The notes beneath the pieces are model-generated. The model had not been told where the DNA came from and did no database searches. It was given only the letters and a program-made list of their open reading frames with translations. This document shows positions 24,068 to 32,889 of a DNA stretch of 64,000 nt, piece after piece (position 1 is the stretch's first letter; each line of letters starts with the position of its first letter). The translations under genes were made by a program, and so were the position numbers. Source of the DNA: Paraburkholderia sp. CNPSo 3272 (lineage in GTDB: Bacteria > Pseudomonadota > Gammaproteobacteria > Burkholderiales > Burkholderiaceae); the NCBI RefSeq assembly GCF_024206495.1, contig NZ_JAMBPQ010000026.1, positions 1 to 64,000 on the forward strand. Reading direction: 5' to 3'.

Positions 24068-25618
24068 TCAGGCAAACGTGTCGATCAGACCGACGGAGCG
24101 CGTCGTGACGCTCGCGACGCTGCTCGTGTCGTCCTCAGCGTCCGTTGCGGCGAGCGCGCTGCCCGAGCCCGAACCGGAACGGCTAGAGCGGCCCGAACCA
24201 CTGCCGTCCTGCTGCGCCTGCTGGTTCATCTGCCGCGAGAAACCGTCGCTCACGCTCGCGCTGCCAAGGCCGATGCCGTTTTGCTCCATCGCCTCGCGCA
24301 GCTTCGGCAAGGCCGCCTCGACGGCCTCGCGCACCTGCTGGTGCTGCGACACGAAGAGGGCGTGCGCGTGGGTGTCGGAAACCTGCAGCACCACCTGGAG
24401 CGGTCCGAGATCCTTCGGATTGAGCGTGAGTTCCGCCGACTGCTGGTGCGCGTTCGAGAGGAACACGACTTTCTGGCTGAGCGCGTCTTCCCAGTCGTTC
24501 GTGCCGACCTGCGGCGTAATCGACGCGGAGGCGGCCGCCGCCGTCGGATTCGCGGTTGCGCTGGCCGCCTGGGCGGCCTGGGCTTGCGCGGCCGTCGCGG
24601 CGGCGACCGCTGCGGCCTGGGTGGCGGCGAGCGCGTCGGTGGTCGCGGTGCTCGCCGTGGCGTCGGTCTGCGTGGCGGCGCCTGCCTGCTGCTGCGTGGC
24701 TGCCGTGAGCGCGTCGGTGGCGGCCTTGGCGGCGTCGGTCGCGGTGGTCGTCGCGCCCTTGGGCGCGTCGGCGCTCGCGCCGCTGCTGGCGGCCGTGCTG
24801 AACGCCTTGCTTTGGGCGGTCGCGCTCAAATGCGAGGCGAAGCTGCTGACGATGTTCGAACCCGAGCCCGTGCTGGCCGTGGTTGCGCCATTCGCAGCCG
24901 ACCCGGCCGTGCTCACCGCATGCGTGGCGAGCGTAGCCGCGCCGCCGCGCAGTTGCGCGAGCGCGGCTTGCAGGGCGTCGTGTACCGACGTCGAGGTGTT
25001 GCTCGCGGCGCTGCCCGTGGCCGTGCCGTCGCCTGCCGCGCCGGCAACTGCTGTGGCTGCCGTGGCGGCCGCTGCCGCCGCGGCGGAAGCGACGCCGGCG
25101 AGCGTGCTGTCGCTGCTCGCCTGGCTGCCGTCGGCGTTCGCGTCGGTGCTCGTGCCGTCCTGGGTCTGCTGGCCCTGCTGCGTTTGCTGCGCCTGCTGGG
25201 CTTGAGCCGCGGCGGCTTGCGCACCTGCGTCAGTGGCCTGTTTTTGCTGGGCGCGCGCGGCGGCGGCGCGGTGATCGGCACTCGACGTGCCTTGCGAGGC
25301 CTGGCTCGAGTTCGAGCTGGACGTCTGCGAAGCACTGCTGCTGTTGCTGCTCTGCGAGGCGCTGCTGCTCGACGCGTTCGAATTGGACTGCGCCGACGCA
25401 TTCGACTGCGCGCTTTGCGCCGCCTGGGCGTTCTGGCTGGCCTGCGCGCTTTGCGCATTCATCTGCTGTTGCAGCGTCTGCGCGAAGCCCTGGCTGGCGG
25501 CATCCGCCTGGCTGATGGAGTTCGATGCCGTGTTCGACACGGCGTTCGATGCGGAATTGCCCGACACCGCGTCCGTGGCGGCGCCGAACAGCGAAGAAAG
25601 GGAAGAGAGCAGCGACAT
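24068..25618 (-). CDS. fliK: Flagellar hook-length control protein FliK
   Basis: Secreted ruler that measures the hook and then switches export specificity through FlhB. The C-terminal Flg_hook domain is clear (AELTLNPKDLGPLQVVLQVSDTHAHALFVSQHQQVREAVEAALPKLREAMEQNGIGLGSASV in outline, about residues 385-460). The N-terminal 350 residues are an Ala/Ser/Gln/Thr low-complexity region, as expected of a ruler. It is the last gene of fliF-G-H-I-J-K, 21 bp after fliJ. A second FliK-like gene lies at 32890-34449; this one keeps the canonical position. Confidence 0.92.
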   Translation of the reverse strand: MSLLSSLSSLFGAATDAVSGNSASNAVSNTASNSISQADAASQGFAQTLQQQMNAQSAQASQNAQAAQSAQSNASAQSNSNASSSSASQSSNSSSASQTSSSNSSQASQGTSSADHRAAAARAQQKQATDAGAQAAAAQAQQAQQTQQGQQTQDGTSTDANADGSQASSDSTLAGVASAAAAAAATAATAVAGAAGDGTATGSAASNTSTSVHDALQAALAQLRGGAATLATHAVSTAGSAANGATTASTGSGSNIVSSFASHLSATAQSKAFSTAASSGASADAPKGATTTATDAAKAATDALTAATQQQAGAATQTDATASTATTDALAATQAAAVAAATAAQAQAAQAASATANPTAAAASASITPQVGTNDWEDALSQKVVFLSNAHQQSAELTLNPKDLGPLQVVLQVSDTHAHALFVSQHQQVREAVEAALPKLREAMEQNGIGLGSASVSDGFSRQMNQQAQQDGSGSGRSSRSGSGSGSALAATDAEDDTSSVASVTTRSVGLIDTFA

Positions 25619-25639
25619 ACTGGCGGCCTCGCAAATGTG

Positions 25640-26092
25640 TTACGGATGTTGCGACGTGCGCATACGCAGCACGCGGGCGGCGTGCTCGTCGGCGTCGCGC
25701 TGTTCGCGGCGGGCGTCCTTGCGGGCCTGCACATCGTCATGGCGGGTTTGCAGAACCTCGTACGAGCCGAGCTTCTGCTTGCTGCGCTGCCACTCGGGCT
25801 TGGCGGCTTCCACTCGCGCGGTGGCCTGCTCGAGCAGGCGCCGCTGCTGTTCGATCGCCGCGTCGAGCGTGTCGATGAACGCCTGGAAGTTGCGCACGTT
25901 GCCCGCGGCCATGCCGCTGCGCGCCGATTCGGTGAAACGCGTGTGGTACTCGTCACGGTAGGTGATGAGCGCCTCGAGCTGCTTTTCGACCTCGACGCGC
26001 TCGCGCTGCACGCGCCCGAGCTTTTGCGTGGCGGCGTCGACGTCGTCTTGCGCGAGGCCGATCAGGGTTTGCAGCGCGGTCTGTTTCGTCAT
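25640..26092 (-). CDS. fliJ: Export apparatus protein FliJ
   Basis: Small coiled-coil protein forming the central stalk of the FliI hexamer and linking it to FlhA. The 150 residues are almost wholly charged helix (QTLIGLAQDDVDAATQKLGRVQRERVEVEKQLEALITYRDEY). It overlaps fliI by 4 bp (ATGA), the conserved arrangement. Confidence 0.92.
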   Translation of the reverse strand: MTKQTALQTLIGLAQDDVDAATQKLGRVQRERVEVEKQLEALITYRDEYHTRFTESARSGMAAGNVRNFQAFIDTLDAAIEQQRRLLEQATARVEAAKPEWQRSKQKLGSYEVLQTRHDDVQARKDARREQRDADEHAARVLRMRTSQHP

Positions 26093-27807
26093 GTCCTGGC
26101 TCCGATCAGCTGGCCGAGCATCTCGACGCTCTGATCATAGTTCGCGGTTTCGCGAAAACCCTGCTGAAGAAAGGCCTCGATGCGCGGATACAGCGCGATC
26201 GCGCGGTCGAGCACGGCGTCGCGCCCGCTCACGTACGCACCCACGTTGATGAGGTCGCGGTTGCGCTGATAGCGCGAAAGCATCTGTTTGAGCGCGCGCG
26301 TCTGGTTCAGATGCTGGTCGTCGATCAGCGCGGTCATCGCGCGGCTGATCGAGGCCTCGATGTCGATGGCGGGATAATGCCCCGCTTCGGCGAGCGCGCG
26401 GGAAAGCACGATATGGCCGTCGAGAATCGCGCGCGCCGAGTCGGCGATCGGGTCCTGCTGATCGTCGCCTTCGGTGAGCACGGTGTAGAACGCCGTGATC
26501 GAGCCGCCGCCCTCGGGGCCGTTGCCGGTGCGCTCGACGAGCGCCGGCAGCTTGGCGAACACCGAAGGCGGATAGCCCTTGGTCGCGGGCGGCTCGCCGA
26601 TGGCGAGCGCGATCTCGCGCTGGGCCATCGCGTAACGCGTGAGCGAGTCCATGAGCAGCAGAACGTGCTTGCCCTGGTCGCGGAAATATTCGGCCAGTGA
26701 CGTCGTGTACGCGGCGGCCTGCATGCGCAGGAGCGGCGAGACGTCGGCCGGCGCGGCCACGACGACCGAGCGCGCGAGGCCGTCCTCGCCCAGGATCTGC
26801 TCGATGAATTCCTTCACTTCGCGGCCCCGCTCGCCGATCAGGCCGATCACGATGACTTCCGCGCTGGTTGCGCGCGCCATCGTGCCGAGCAGCACCGATT
26901 TACCGACGCCCGAGCCCGCGAAGAGGCCCATGCGCTGGCCGCGCCCGACCGTGAGCAGCGAGTTGATCGCGCGCACGCCCACGTCGAGCACCTTGTGGAT
27001 CGGCTCGCGGTTCAGCGGATTGATGACGGGGGCGGTGAGCGGCGCGTCGGCCTCGGTGTTCAAGGGGCCCAGGCCGTCGAGCGGGCGGCCCGAGGCATCG
27101 ACCACGCGGCCTAGCATGCCCCAGCCCACGGGCAGGCGCTTCGCACCGGCCTTGGGATCGGCGATCGGCGCGGTTTCCAGCGGCCAGACGCGCGCGCCGG
27201 GCAACAGGCCCGCGACTTCGGTCGTCGGCATCAGAAAGAGCTTGTCGCCGCCGAAGCCGACCACTTCCGCTTCGGCCATCGGCAGCGAGCTGCCCGGCGG
27301 CAGTTCGATCATCACCTCGGCGCCCACGGAGAGGCGCAGCCCCACGGCTTCGAGCACGAGGCCCGCCGCGCGCGTGAGACGCCCGCAGCCGCGCAGCGGC
27401 AGGGCGAGCGCATTGCGCTCGCGCACGCCGCGCAGTTGCGCGTTCCACGAGGTCAGGAACGGGTTGGTCGGGTCGTAGTTCGCCGGCGGCACGTAGGGCG
27501 CGCTCGAGGTTTCGGCCGCTACCGGCGCGGCGTGATCCGTCAGGCCCGTCAGTCCCGGCGGCGCATCGGCCGCGTCCGCGGCAAGCGCCGCGTCGATCGC
27601 GTCGAGCGTGTCGGCGGCGCCCAGCCCGCGTGCCTCGCGCCTGGTCGGTTTGCCCGGGACGTCGAGGTCGCCCACGAGCAACGCGCCAAGCTGCGCGGGG
27701 TCGCTCGCGAGCGGGCCGAACGAGGCGAGCGCGAGTTCCTGCTCGAGCGGCGTGAGACCGCCCGTGTGGATGGTCTGATGGCTCGGCGGCTGGGGATGGT
27801 TCACCAT
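26089..27807 (-). CDS. fliI: Flagellar export ATPase FliI
   Basis: Rotary-type ATPase of the flagellar type III export apparatus. The Walker A motif GLFAGSGVGKS begins at residue 294 (Lys303), and the Walker B region is LLLMDSLTRYAMAQREIALAIGEPPATKGYPPSVF. The C-terminal ENYDQS-like region binds FliH and FliJ. At 572 residues it is about 115 longer than Salmonella FliI. The extra is an Ala/Pro/Asp-rich N-terminus before the first conserved segment (FLTSWNAQLRGVRERNALALPLRGCGRLTRAAG). It overlaps fliH by 7 bp. Confidence 0.96.
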   Translation of the reverse strand: MVNHPQPPSHQTIHTGGLTPLEQELALASFGPLASDPAQLGALLVGDLDVPGKPTRREARGLGAADTLDAIDAALAADAADAPPGLTGLTDHAAPVAAETSSAPYVPPANYDPTNPFLTSWNAQLRGVRERNALALPLRGCGRLTRAAGLVLEAVGLRLSVGAEVMIELPPGSSLPMAEAEVVGFGGDKLFLMPTTEVAGLLPGARVWPLETAPIADPKAGAKRLPVGWGMLGRVVDASGRPLDGLGPLNTEADAPLTAPVINPLNREPIHKVLDVGVRAINSLLTVGRGQRMGLFAGSGVGKSVLLGTMARATSAEVIVIGLIGERGREVKEFIEQILGEDGLARSVVVAAPADVSPLLRMQAAAYTTSLAEYFRDQGKHVLLLMDSLTRYAMAQREIALAIGEPPATKGYPPSVFAKLPALVERTGNGPEGGGSITAFYTVLTEGDDQQDPIADSARAILDGHIVLSRALAEAGHYPAIDIEASISRAMTALIDDQHLNQTRALKQMLSRYQRNRDLINVGAYVSGRDAVLDRAIALYPRIEAFLQQGFRETANYDQSVEMLGQLIGART

Positions 27808-28478
27808 GGCCGCGCCTTGCCGAGCGCGGCCGTCACGCGCTCCCAGCGCGTGCGAATGCTGGCGTCGGTTTCGCCCGTCGCGGCCTGCGCGCGGCAGCCG
27901 CCGCGCTCGATCGTCGGGTCCGTGCGCACGCTCCAGCCGCGCGCCTGAAGGTCGTCCAGCAGATAAGCCTCGACGATCGGCAGATCGGCGGGGCTCACCA
28001 CGAGCTGCGGGGAACCGGCGAGCTGCGGCTCGGCCACGAGCACTTCGCGCGCGACCGCGACGAGCGCCGTCGGGTCGTGCTGAACGTGCTGGCGCACGAC
28101 CTGCTGCGCGATATCTAGCGCGAGTTCCACGAGCGTCTCGGCCACGCCGGCCTGCGCCGTTTCGAGCGCGTCGCTAAAGCGTCGCGCCAGCAGCGCGAGC
28201 TGCATGGCCTGCGCGCGCGCCTCGGCCTGGCCCTGCTCGAAGCCCTGCTGGCGGCCCTGTTCGTGACCGGCCTGGTAGCCGAGCGCCTGGCCCGCCACGT
28301 GGCCGGAGCGCAGCCCCTCCTGGTGCGCCGCGTCGCGCAGCGCATGGAGCTGGGCCTCGAACGCGGCCGTCTCGTCGGGCGAGGGCGGCGGCGGCGCGGG
28401 AGGCGGCGGGTCGAACGAGGCCATCTCCCAGCGCTGGTACGCCGAGCGATGGCTGTTCGCGGAGCTGGTGTCAGACAT
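27801..28478 (-). CDS. fliH: FliH, regulator of the export ATPase
   Basis: Binds FliI and tethers it to FliN on the C ring while restraining its activity. The 225 residues show a proline-rich start, a Gly/Gln-repeat coiled region (AGQALGYQAGHEQGRQQGFEQGQAEARA), typical of FliH GxxxG repeats, and a V-ATPase subunit E-like C-terminal domain (LVELALDIAQQVVRQHV). It overlaps fliG by 8 bp and fliI by 7 bp. Confidence 0.93.
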   Translation of the reverse strand: MSDTSSANSHRSAYQRWEMASFDPPPPAPPPPSPDETAAFEAQLHALRDAAHQEGLRSGHVAGQALGYQAGHEQGRQQGFEQGQAEARAQAMQLALLARRFSDALETAQAGVAETLVELALDIAQQVVRQHVQHDPTALVAVAREVLVAEPQLAGSPQLVVSPADLPIVEAYLLDDLQARGWSVRTDPTIERGGCRAQAATGETDASIRTRWERVTAALGKARPW

Positions 28479-29466
28479 AAGCGTCTTCTGCCTTGCCGCC
28501 TAGAACGATCTGACCGCTCTCGGCGAGGTTGCGCACGATCTGCAGGATGCGGCGCTGCTGTGCCTCGACTTCCGACACGCGCACCGGACCGCGCGCGTCG
28601 AGGTCTTCGGCGAGCAGTTCGGCCGCACGCTGCGACATGTTCGACAGGAACTTGGTGCGCAGCGCGGGCGGCGCACCCTTGAGCGAAATGATAAGCGACT
28701 CCGACTCGACTTCCTTGAGCAGCAGCTGGATCGCGCGGTCTTCGAGGTCGAGCAGGTTCTCGAACACGAACATCTGATCGATGATCTTCTGCGCGAGTTC
28801 CGCGTCGTACTGGCGAACGTTCTCGATCACCCCTTCTTCGTGCTGGCTCGTCATGAAGTTGAGGATTTCGGCCGCCGTGCGGATGCCGCCCATCGGGCTG
28901 CGCTTGAGGTTGTCGCTGCCCGAGAGGAGGTTCGTGAGCACGTCGTCGAGTTCGCGCAGCGCCTGCGGCTGGATGCCGTCGAGCGTCGCGATACGCAGCA
29001 GCACGTCGTTGCGCAGGCGCTCGGTGAAGCACGAAGCGATTTCCGAGGCCTGGTCGCGGTCGAGGTGCACGAGAATCGTCGCGATGATCTGCGGGTGCTC
29101 GTTCTTGATGAGCTCGGCCACCGACCCCGAATCCATCCACTTGAGGCCTTCAATGCCGCTCGTGTCGCCGCCTTGCAGAATGCGGTCGATGATCGCGCCG
29201 GCCTTGTCCTCGCCCAGCGCCTTGTTGAGCACATTGCGGATGTAGTCGTTCGAGTCGAGCGAGAAGGCGGTGTGCTGCTCGGCTTCCTTGACGAAATCCT
29301 GCAAGACGACTTCGATCTCTTCGCGCTTGACGTTCTTGAGCGCAGCCATGGCGGCGCCGATTTTCTGCACTTCGCGCGGACCGAGGAACTTGAAGACCTC
29401 GGCGGCCTCTTGCTCGCCGATCGACATGAGCAGCAGCGCGCTCTTGGTTGCGCCTTCAGTGTTCAT
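28471..29466 (-). CDS. fliG: Motor switch protein FliG
   Basis: C-ring protein that contacts the stators and generates torque. The N-terminal FliF-binding domain (KSALLLMSIGEQEAAEVFKFLGPREVQKIG), the middle EHPQ motif (NEHPQIIATILVHLD) and the C-terminal torque domain (FVFENLLDLEDRAIQLLLKEVESESLIISLKG) are all intact. The charged residues of the torque helix are kept. 331 residues. It overlaps fliF by 11 bp. Confidence 0.97.
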   Translation of the reverse strand: MNTEGATKSALLLMSIGEQEAAEVFKFLGPREVQKIGAAMAALKNVKREEIEVVLQDFVKEAEQHTAFSLDSNDYIRNVLNKALGEDKAGAIIDRILQGGDTSGIEGLKWMDSGSVAELIKNEHPQIIATILVHLDRDQASEIASCFTERLRNDVLLRIATLDGIQPQALRELDDVLTNLLSGSDNLKRSPMGGIRTAAEILNFMTSQHEEGVIENVRQYDAELAQKIIDQMFVFENLLDLEDRAIQLLLKEVESESLIISLKGAPPALRTKFLSNMSQRAAELLAEDLDARGPVRVSEVEAQQRRILQIVRNLAESGQIVLGGKAEDAYV

Positions 29467-31264
29467 CGTTCACCCAGCTTTTCACGACGGTTGCGACGAT
29501 CTTCGGATCCTGGCGCGCGATGTTGCGCGCGTATTCCAGGTTGCGTTCGAACTTGTTCTTCTCGTTTTCGAAGGCGAGCATGGCGGCTTCGTTTTCCGCG
29601 TTGTCTTCGCCTTGCGCGCCGGTGCCGCCAATGCGCACGGCTTCGGGGAGACCGTCGAGCAGCAGCGGCTCGCCGTCGGCCATGCCAGGCAGCGAGGGCG
29701 CGACCGGCTCGGGCGGCGGGAACGCGCGGCGCAGCGCCGGCTTCACCATCACGAAATAGAGGAAGAGAGCCACCGCGCCAATGCCGAGCCACGTCGCAAT
29801 CTGTTTGGCAAGCGCGAGGATGTCGGGTTGACGCCACCACGGCAGGTTTGCGTTCGGGTCGACTTCGGTCTGGAACGCGGCGTTCACCACGTTCACCGAG
29901 TCGCCGCGCTTGGCGTCGTAGCCCATGGCGTCCTTCACGAGCTGCTCGACCTGCGCGAGCTTCTGCGCGTCGAGCGGCTGCATGGTGGCGTGGCCCTTGG
30001 CATCCACCTTCGGCTGATAGTTCACGATCACGGCGACCGATAGGCGCTTCACGTCGCCCGGCGCCTGTTGATAGTGGCGCACGGTCTTGTCGAGCTCGTA
30101 GTTCGTGGTGGTGTCGCGATGATCGGAGACCGGCACCGGAGCCGACGCGCCGTTCGCGCCCGCCGGCGCGCTGATGGGCGCCGAGGCCGGCTGCGGCGGC
30201 TGGTTCGTGAGCGCGCCGGGCACGCCGCCCGCGCCGCTTTGCTGCATTTCCGTGGAAATGTTCTGCTGCTGGCTGCGGATGGCGGCGCCCTGCGGGTTGC
30301 CGTTCGGACCGTAGGCTTCGGAGGTCTGCTCGAGCTTCGAGAAGTCCAGGTCCGCGCTCACCTGCGAACGCGCGTTGCCGGCGCCGAACAGCGGCGCGAG
30401 GATCGCGTCGATGCGCGCCTGGGTGTCGTGCTCGACCTGGCGCACGTACTTGAGCTGCGAGGCGTCGAGGCCCACGCCCGTGGCGCTCTGGGTGAGGAGG
30501 TTGCCGTCCTGGTCGACCACCGTCACGTTGCGCACCGGCAGGTCCGGCACGGCCGAAGCCACCATGTGCGTGATCGCGGCGACCTGGCCGTCATCGAGAA
30601 TGCGGCCCGGATAGAGGTTCACCAGCACCGAGGCGGAGGGCGCTTCGCGCTCGCGCACGAACACCGAAGGCTTCGGAATGGCCAGATGCACGCGCGCCGA
30701 CTTCACGCTCGCGATCGACTGGATCGTTTGTTCGAGCTCGCCTTCGAGCGCGCGCTGGTAGTTCACCTGCTCGGCGAACTGGCTGATCCCGAACTTCTGG
30801 TTGTCCATCAGCTCGAAGCCGACCGAGCCGTTCTTCGGCAGGCCCTGGGAGGCGAGGCGCAGGCGCATTTCGTTGACCTGCTCCGCGGGCACCAGAATGG
30901 CGCCGCCGGCGTCCGAGAACTTGTAGGGAACGTTTGCGGCCTGGAGGGCAGTAATGATGGCGCCGCCGTCGCGGTCCGACAGGTTGCTGTACAGCACCTT
31001 GTAGTCGGGCGCGCGCGACCACAGCACGAGACCCGCGATCACGGCCACGAGCACCGCCACGGCAAAAATGAGCGGCGCGCGCGGGTTGCCGCGCACGTTG
31101 CGCAACGACGAGAGCGAGCCGAGGCGTTGCGCGAAGCCGCCGCCGAGGTCATCCGCGCCGCCCAGGCCTGCGCCCGCGCCAGCGCCGGGCGCGGCGCCCG
31201 CGCCAGAGGTGGCGAGGCCCATGCGGGCGTCGGGGTTGATCAAAGAATTGGCAGTCGAATCCAT
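29456..31264 (-). CDS. fliF: MS-ring protein FliF
   Basis: Inner-membrane ring on which the basal body is built. It has an N-terminal TM helix (APLIFAVAVLVAVIAGLVLWSRA), YscJ-like ring-building motifs (KVLYSNLSDRDGGAIITALQAANVPYKF, GSVGFELMDNQKFGISQFAEQVNYQRALEGEL), a second TM near residue 480 and the C-terminal FliG-binding helix. I start it at the ATG 31264 (MDSTANSLIN) with GGAG upstream, giving 602 residues. A frame open to 31348 adds 28 residues of unlikely sequence. First gene of fliF-K. Confidence 0.95.
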   Translation of the reverse strand: MDSTANSLINPDARMGLATSGAGAAPGAGAGAGLGGADDLGGGFAQRLGSLSSLRNVRGNPRAPLIFAVAVLVAVIAGLVLWSRAPDYKVLYSNLSDRDGGAIITALQAANVPYKFSDAGGAILVPAEQVNEMRLRLASQGLPKNGSVGFELMDNQKFGISQFAEQVNYQRALEGELEQTIQSIASVKSARVHLAIPKPSVFVREREAPSASVLVNLYPGRILDDGQVAAITHMVASAVPDLPVRNVTVVDQDGNLLTQSATGVGLDASQLKYVRQVEHDTQARIDAILAPLFGAGNARSQVSADLDFSKLEQTSEAYGPNGNPQGAAIRSQQQNISTEMQQSGAGGVPGALTNQPPQPASAPISAPAGANGASAPVPVSDHRDTTTNYELDKTVRHYQQAPGDVKRLSVAVIVNYQPKVDAKGHATMQPLDAQKLAQVEQLVKDAMGYDAKRGDSVNVVNAAFQTEVDPNANLPWWRQPDILALAKQIATWLGIGAVALFLYFVMVKPALRRAFPPPEPVAPSLPGMADGEPLLLDGLPEAVRIGGTGAQGEDNAENEAAMLAFENEKNKFERNLEYARNIARQDPKIVATVVKSWVNDEH

Positions 31265-31549
31265 GCGACGGGTATCTCCGGAGGCTTCCAGGTCTCGCCT
31301 TGCATGGCGGAGACTTTCACGTGACGCATTATCCGGGGCCACTGGCAAGCCGATTGCGCGAATAGAGCCGGGTTTTCCCCCTAGTTTCGGGGCTGCGGAA
31401 ACGGACCCGCTGCTATGCTCTCCTCCAGATTCGGCGTCCTGTCAGTGCGCCGTCTCGGCCGGGCCCGCAGGATTGCCGCGCAATCACTGAAACTCCGGCC
31501 CTGGGGCTCGCCCCGGAATACCCTGCTGTCCCCTTTTCGTGGAGCAAAC
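31265..31549. promoter_or_regulatory. Divergent fliF / fliE control region
   Basis: These 285 bp lie between opposite start codons, so promoters for both the fliF-K and fliE units must be here. A TATGCT (about 31413-31418) is a possible -10 towards fliE. I found no sigma-28-type box, which agrees with these being early or middle genes. An FlhDC site could not be assigned by eye. Confidence 0.4.
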
Positions 31550-31885
31550 ATGACCGTGCCAGTATCCCCGCTCACGTCCGCCTTGGCGCAAATGCAGTCG
31601 ATGGCGACTCAGGCGGCCGGCGGCCCCACCGCAGCCGACGAAAAATCGGGCGCGGCCACGGCCGGCGGGTTCGCGGCGGCGCTCAAGTCGTCGCTCGACC
31701 AGATCAGCGACGCCCAGCAGAAGGCGGTTGGCGAGTCGCAGGCATTCGAACTGGGCGCGAACAACGTGTCGCTCAACGACGTCATGGTCGACATGCAGAA
31801 AGCCAACATCGGCTTCCAGTTCGGCTTGCAGGTGCGCAACAAGCTCGTGGCCGCCTACACCGACATCATGCAGATTCAGGTGTGA
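31550..31885 (+). CDS. fliE: MS ring-rod junction protein FliE
   Basis: Joins the MS ring to the rod and is the first protein exported. The 111-residue product ends in the conserved block VSLNDVMVDMQKANIGFQFGLQVRNKLVAAYTDIMQIQV in outline, typical of FliE. The ATG at 31550 follows GGAG by six bases; the frame further upstream is not supported. It is divergent from fliF. Confidence 0.95.
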   Translation: MTVPVSPLTSALAQMQSMATQAAGGPTAADEKSGAATAGGFAAALKSSLDQISDAQQKAVGESQAFELGANNVSLNDVMVDMQKANIGFQFGLQVRNKLVAAYTDIMQIQV

Positions 31886-31917
31886 CGGTGCCCGAAGCCT
31901 TCGCCCGCGCAACGCGC

Positions 31918-31945
31918 TAAAGCTTCTCCCCCTACGTTCCGATAA
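31918..31945 (+). promoter_or_regulatory. Possible sigma-28-like promoter of fliS-fliT
   Basis: TAAA (31918-31921), 16 bases, then TCCGATAA (31938-31945), seven of eight bases matching the -10 consensus. The spacer is one base long, like the flgM site. It lies in the 144-bp fliE-fliS gap. A late promoter suits the filament chaperones FliS and FliT. Confidence 0.42.
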
Positions 31946-32029
31946 CCCGGCTAGAAGAGTCCGCCGCTCGTGCTTGCACAGCGCGTCGGACGACCGCATT
32001 CAAGCCAAACGTATCAAGGAGAAGCGCCG

Positions 32030-32476
32030 ATGTTTTCCCCTGCCCAATCTGGAGCTAACGCCTATGCACGCGTGGGCGTCGAAACGGGGGTCATGGGTGC
32101 GAGCCCGCACAAGCTGATCGTGCTCCTGTACCAGGGAGCGCGCCAGGCCATCGCGCAGGCGCGTATGCATTTGCAGGCCGGCAATGTCGGCCCGCGTTGC
32201 GAGGCGATCGCCAAGGCGATCCGGATTGTCGAGAGCGGACTTCAGCTCGCGTTGAACGTCGAGGCGGGCGGCGAGATCGCCCAACGCCTGAATGCGCTGT
32301 ACAGCTACATGACGAGGCGCCTGCTGGAAGCCAATATCAAACAGAGCGAGACCATGCTGGTCGAGGTCGATAGACTGCTGGCTACGCTCGAAGAAGCCTG
32401 GTTGGGGATAGCGCCGGAAGTGGCGAGGATGGCCGAACAGGCATCCGCGTCAGCGCCCGGCTCATTGATGAGATGA
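32030..32476 (+). CDS. fliS: Flagellin chaperone FliS
   Basis: Cytoplasmic chaperone that binds the C-terminus of flagellin and prevents early polymerisation. Helical protein of 148 residues with the family core YARVGVETGVMGASPHKLIVLLYQGARQAIAQA and LYSYMTRRLLEANIKQSETML. The ATG at 32030 has a strong AAGGAGAAG site. It overlaps fliT by 4 bp. Flagellin itself is not in the window. Confidence 0.94.
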   Translation: MFSPAQSGANAYARVGVETGVMGASPHKLIVLLYQGARQAIAQARMHLQAGNVGPRCEAIAKAIRIVESGLQLALNVEAGGEIAQRLNALYSYMTRRLLEANIKQSETMLVEVDRLLATLEEAWLGIAPEVARMAEQASASAPGSLMR

Positions 32477-32805
32477 GTTCAAAAGCAGACTACTTCGCCC
32501 GCTACGAAGCGATAGCGGCCGTGTCGGAGCAGATGCTCCATGCGGCGCGCGATGCGCACTGGAACGATCTGATCGGCTTGCAGGAGGAGTACAGGATCCT
32601 CGTCGATGCCTTGAGGGACGCCGAAGCCGTGGTGCGGCTCACGGTTTCCGAGCGGGCGCGCAAGTACGAGCTGATCCGCCAGATCCTCGCCGACGACGCC
32701 GCCATTCGCGATCTCGCAAGCCCTTGTATGGCACGGCTTTCGGCGCTCTTTTACGGCACCGTGCAGCCCGCGCGGGTCTTGCAGGAAATCTACGGAGCCC
32801 GCTAG
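32473..32805 (+). CDS. fliT: FliD chaperone / FlhDC antagonist FliT
   Basis: Small helical protein (110 residues) that in enterics escorts the cap protein FliD and inhibits FlhDC. Sequence conservation is weak in this family. The assignment rests on size, helical content (YFARYEAIAAVSEQMLHAARDAHWNDLIGLQEEYRILV) and the ATGA overlap with fliS. Confidence 0.82.
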   Translation: MSSKADYFARYEAIAAVSEQMLHAARDAHWNDLIGLQEEYRILVDALRDAEAVVRLTVSERARKYELIRQILADDAAIRDLASPCMARLSALFYGTVQPARVLQEIYGAR

Positions 32806-32889
32806 CGCGGCGCATGGCGCCTCGCGAGGCAACGGCGCGCAACGCCCCATGAACCGGCAGGTCAGCGCCGTGCGCAGATCCGGAACACC

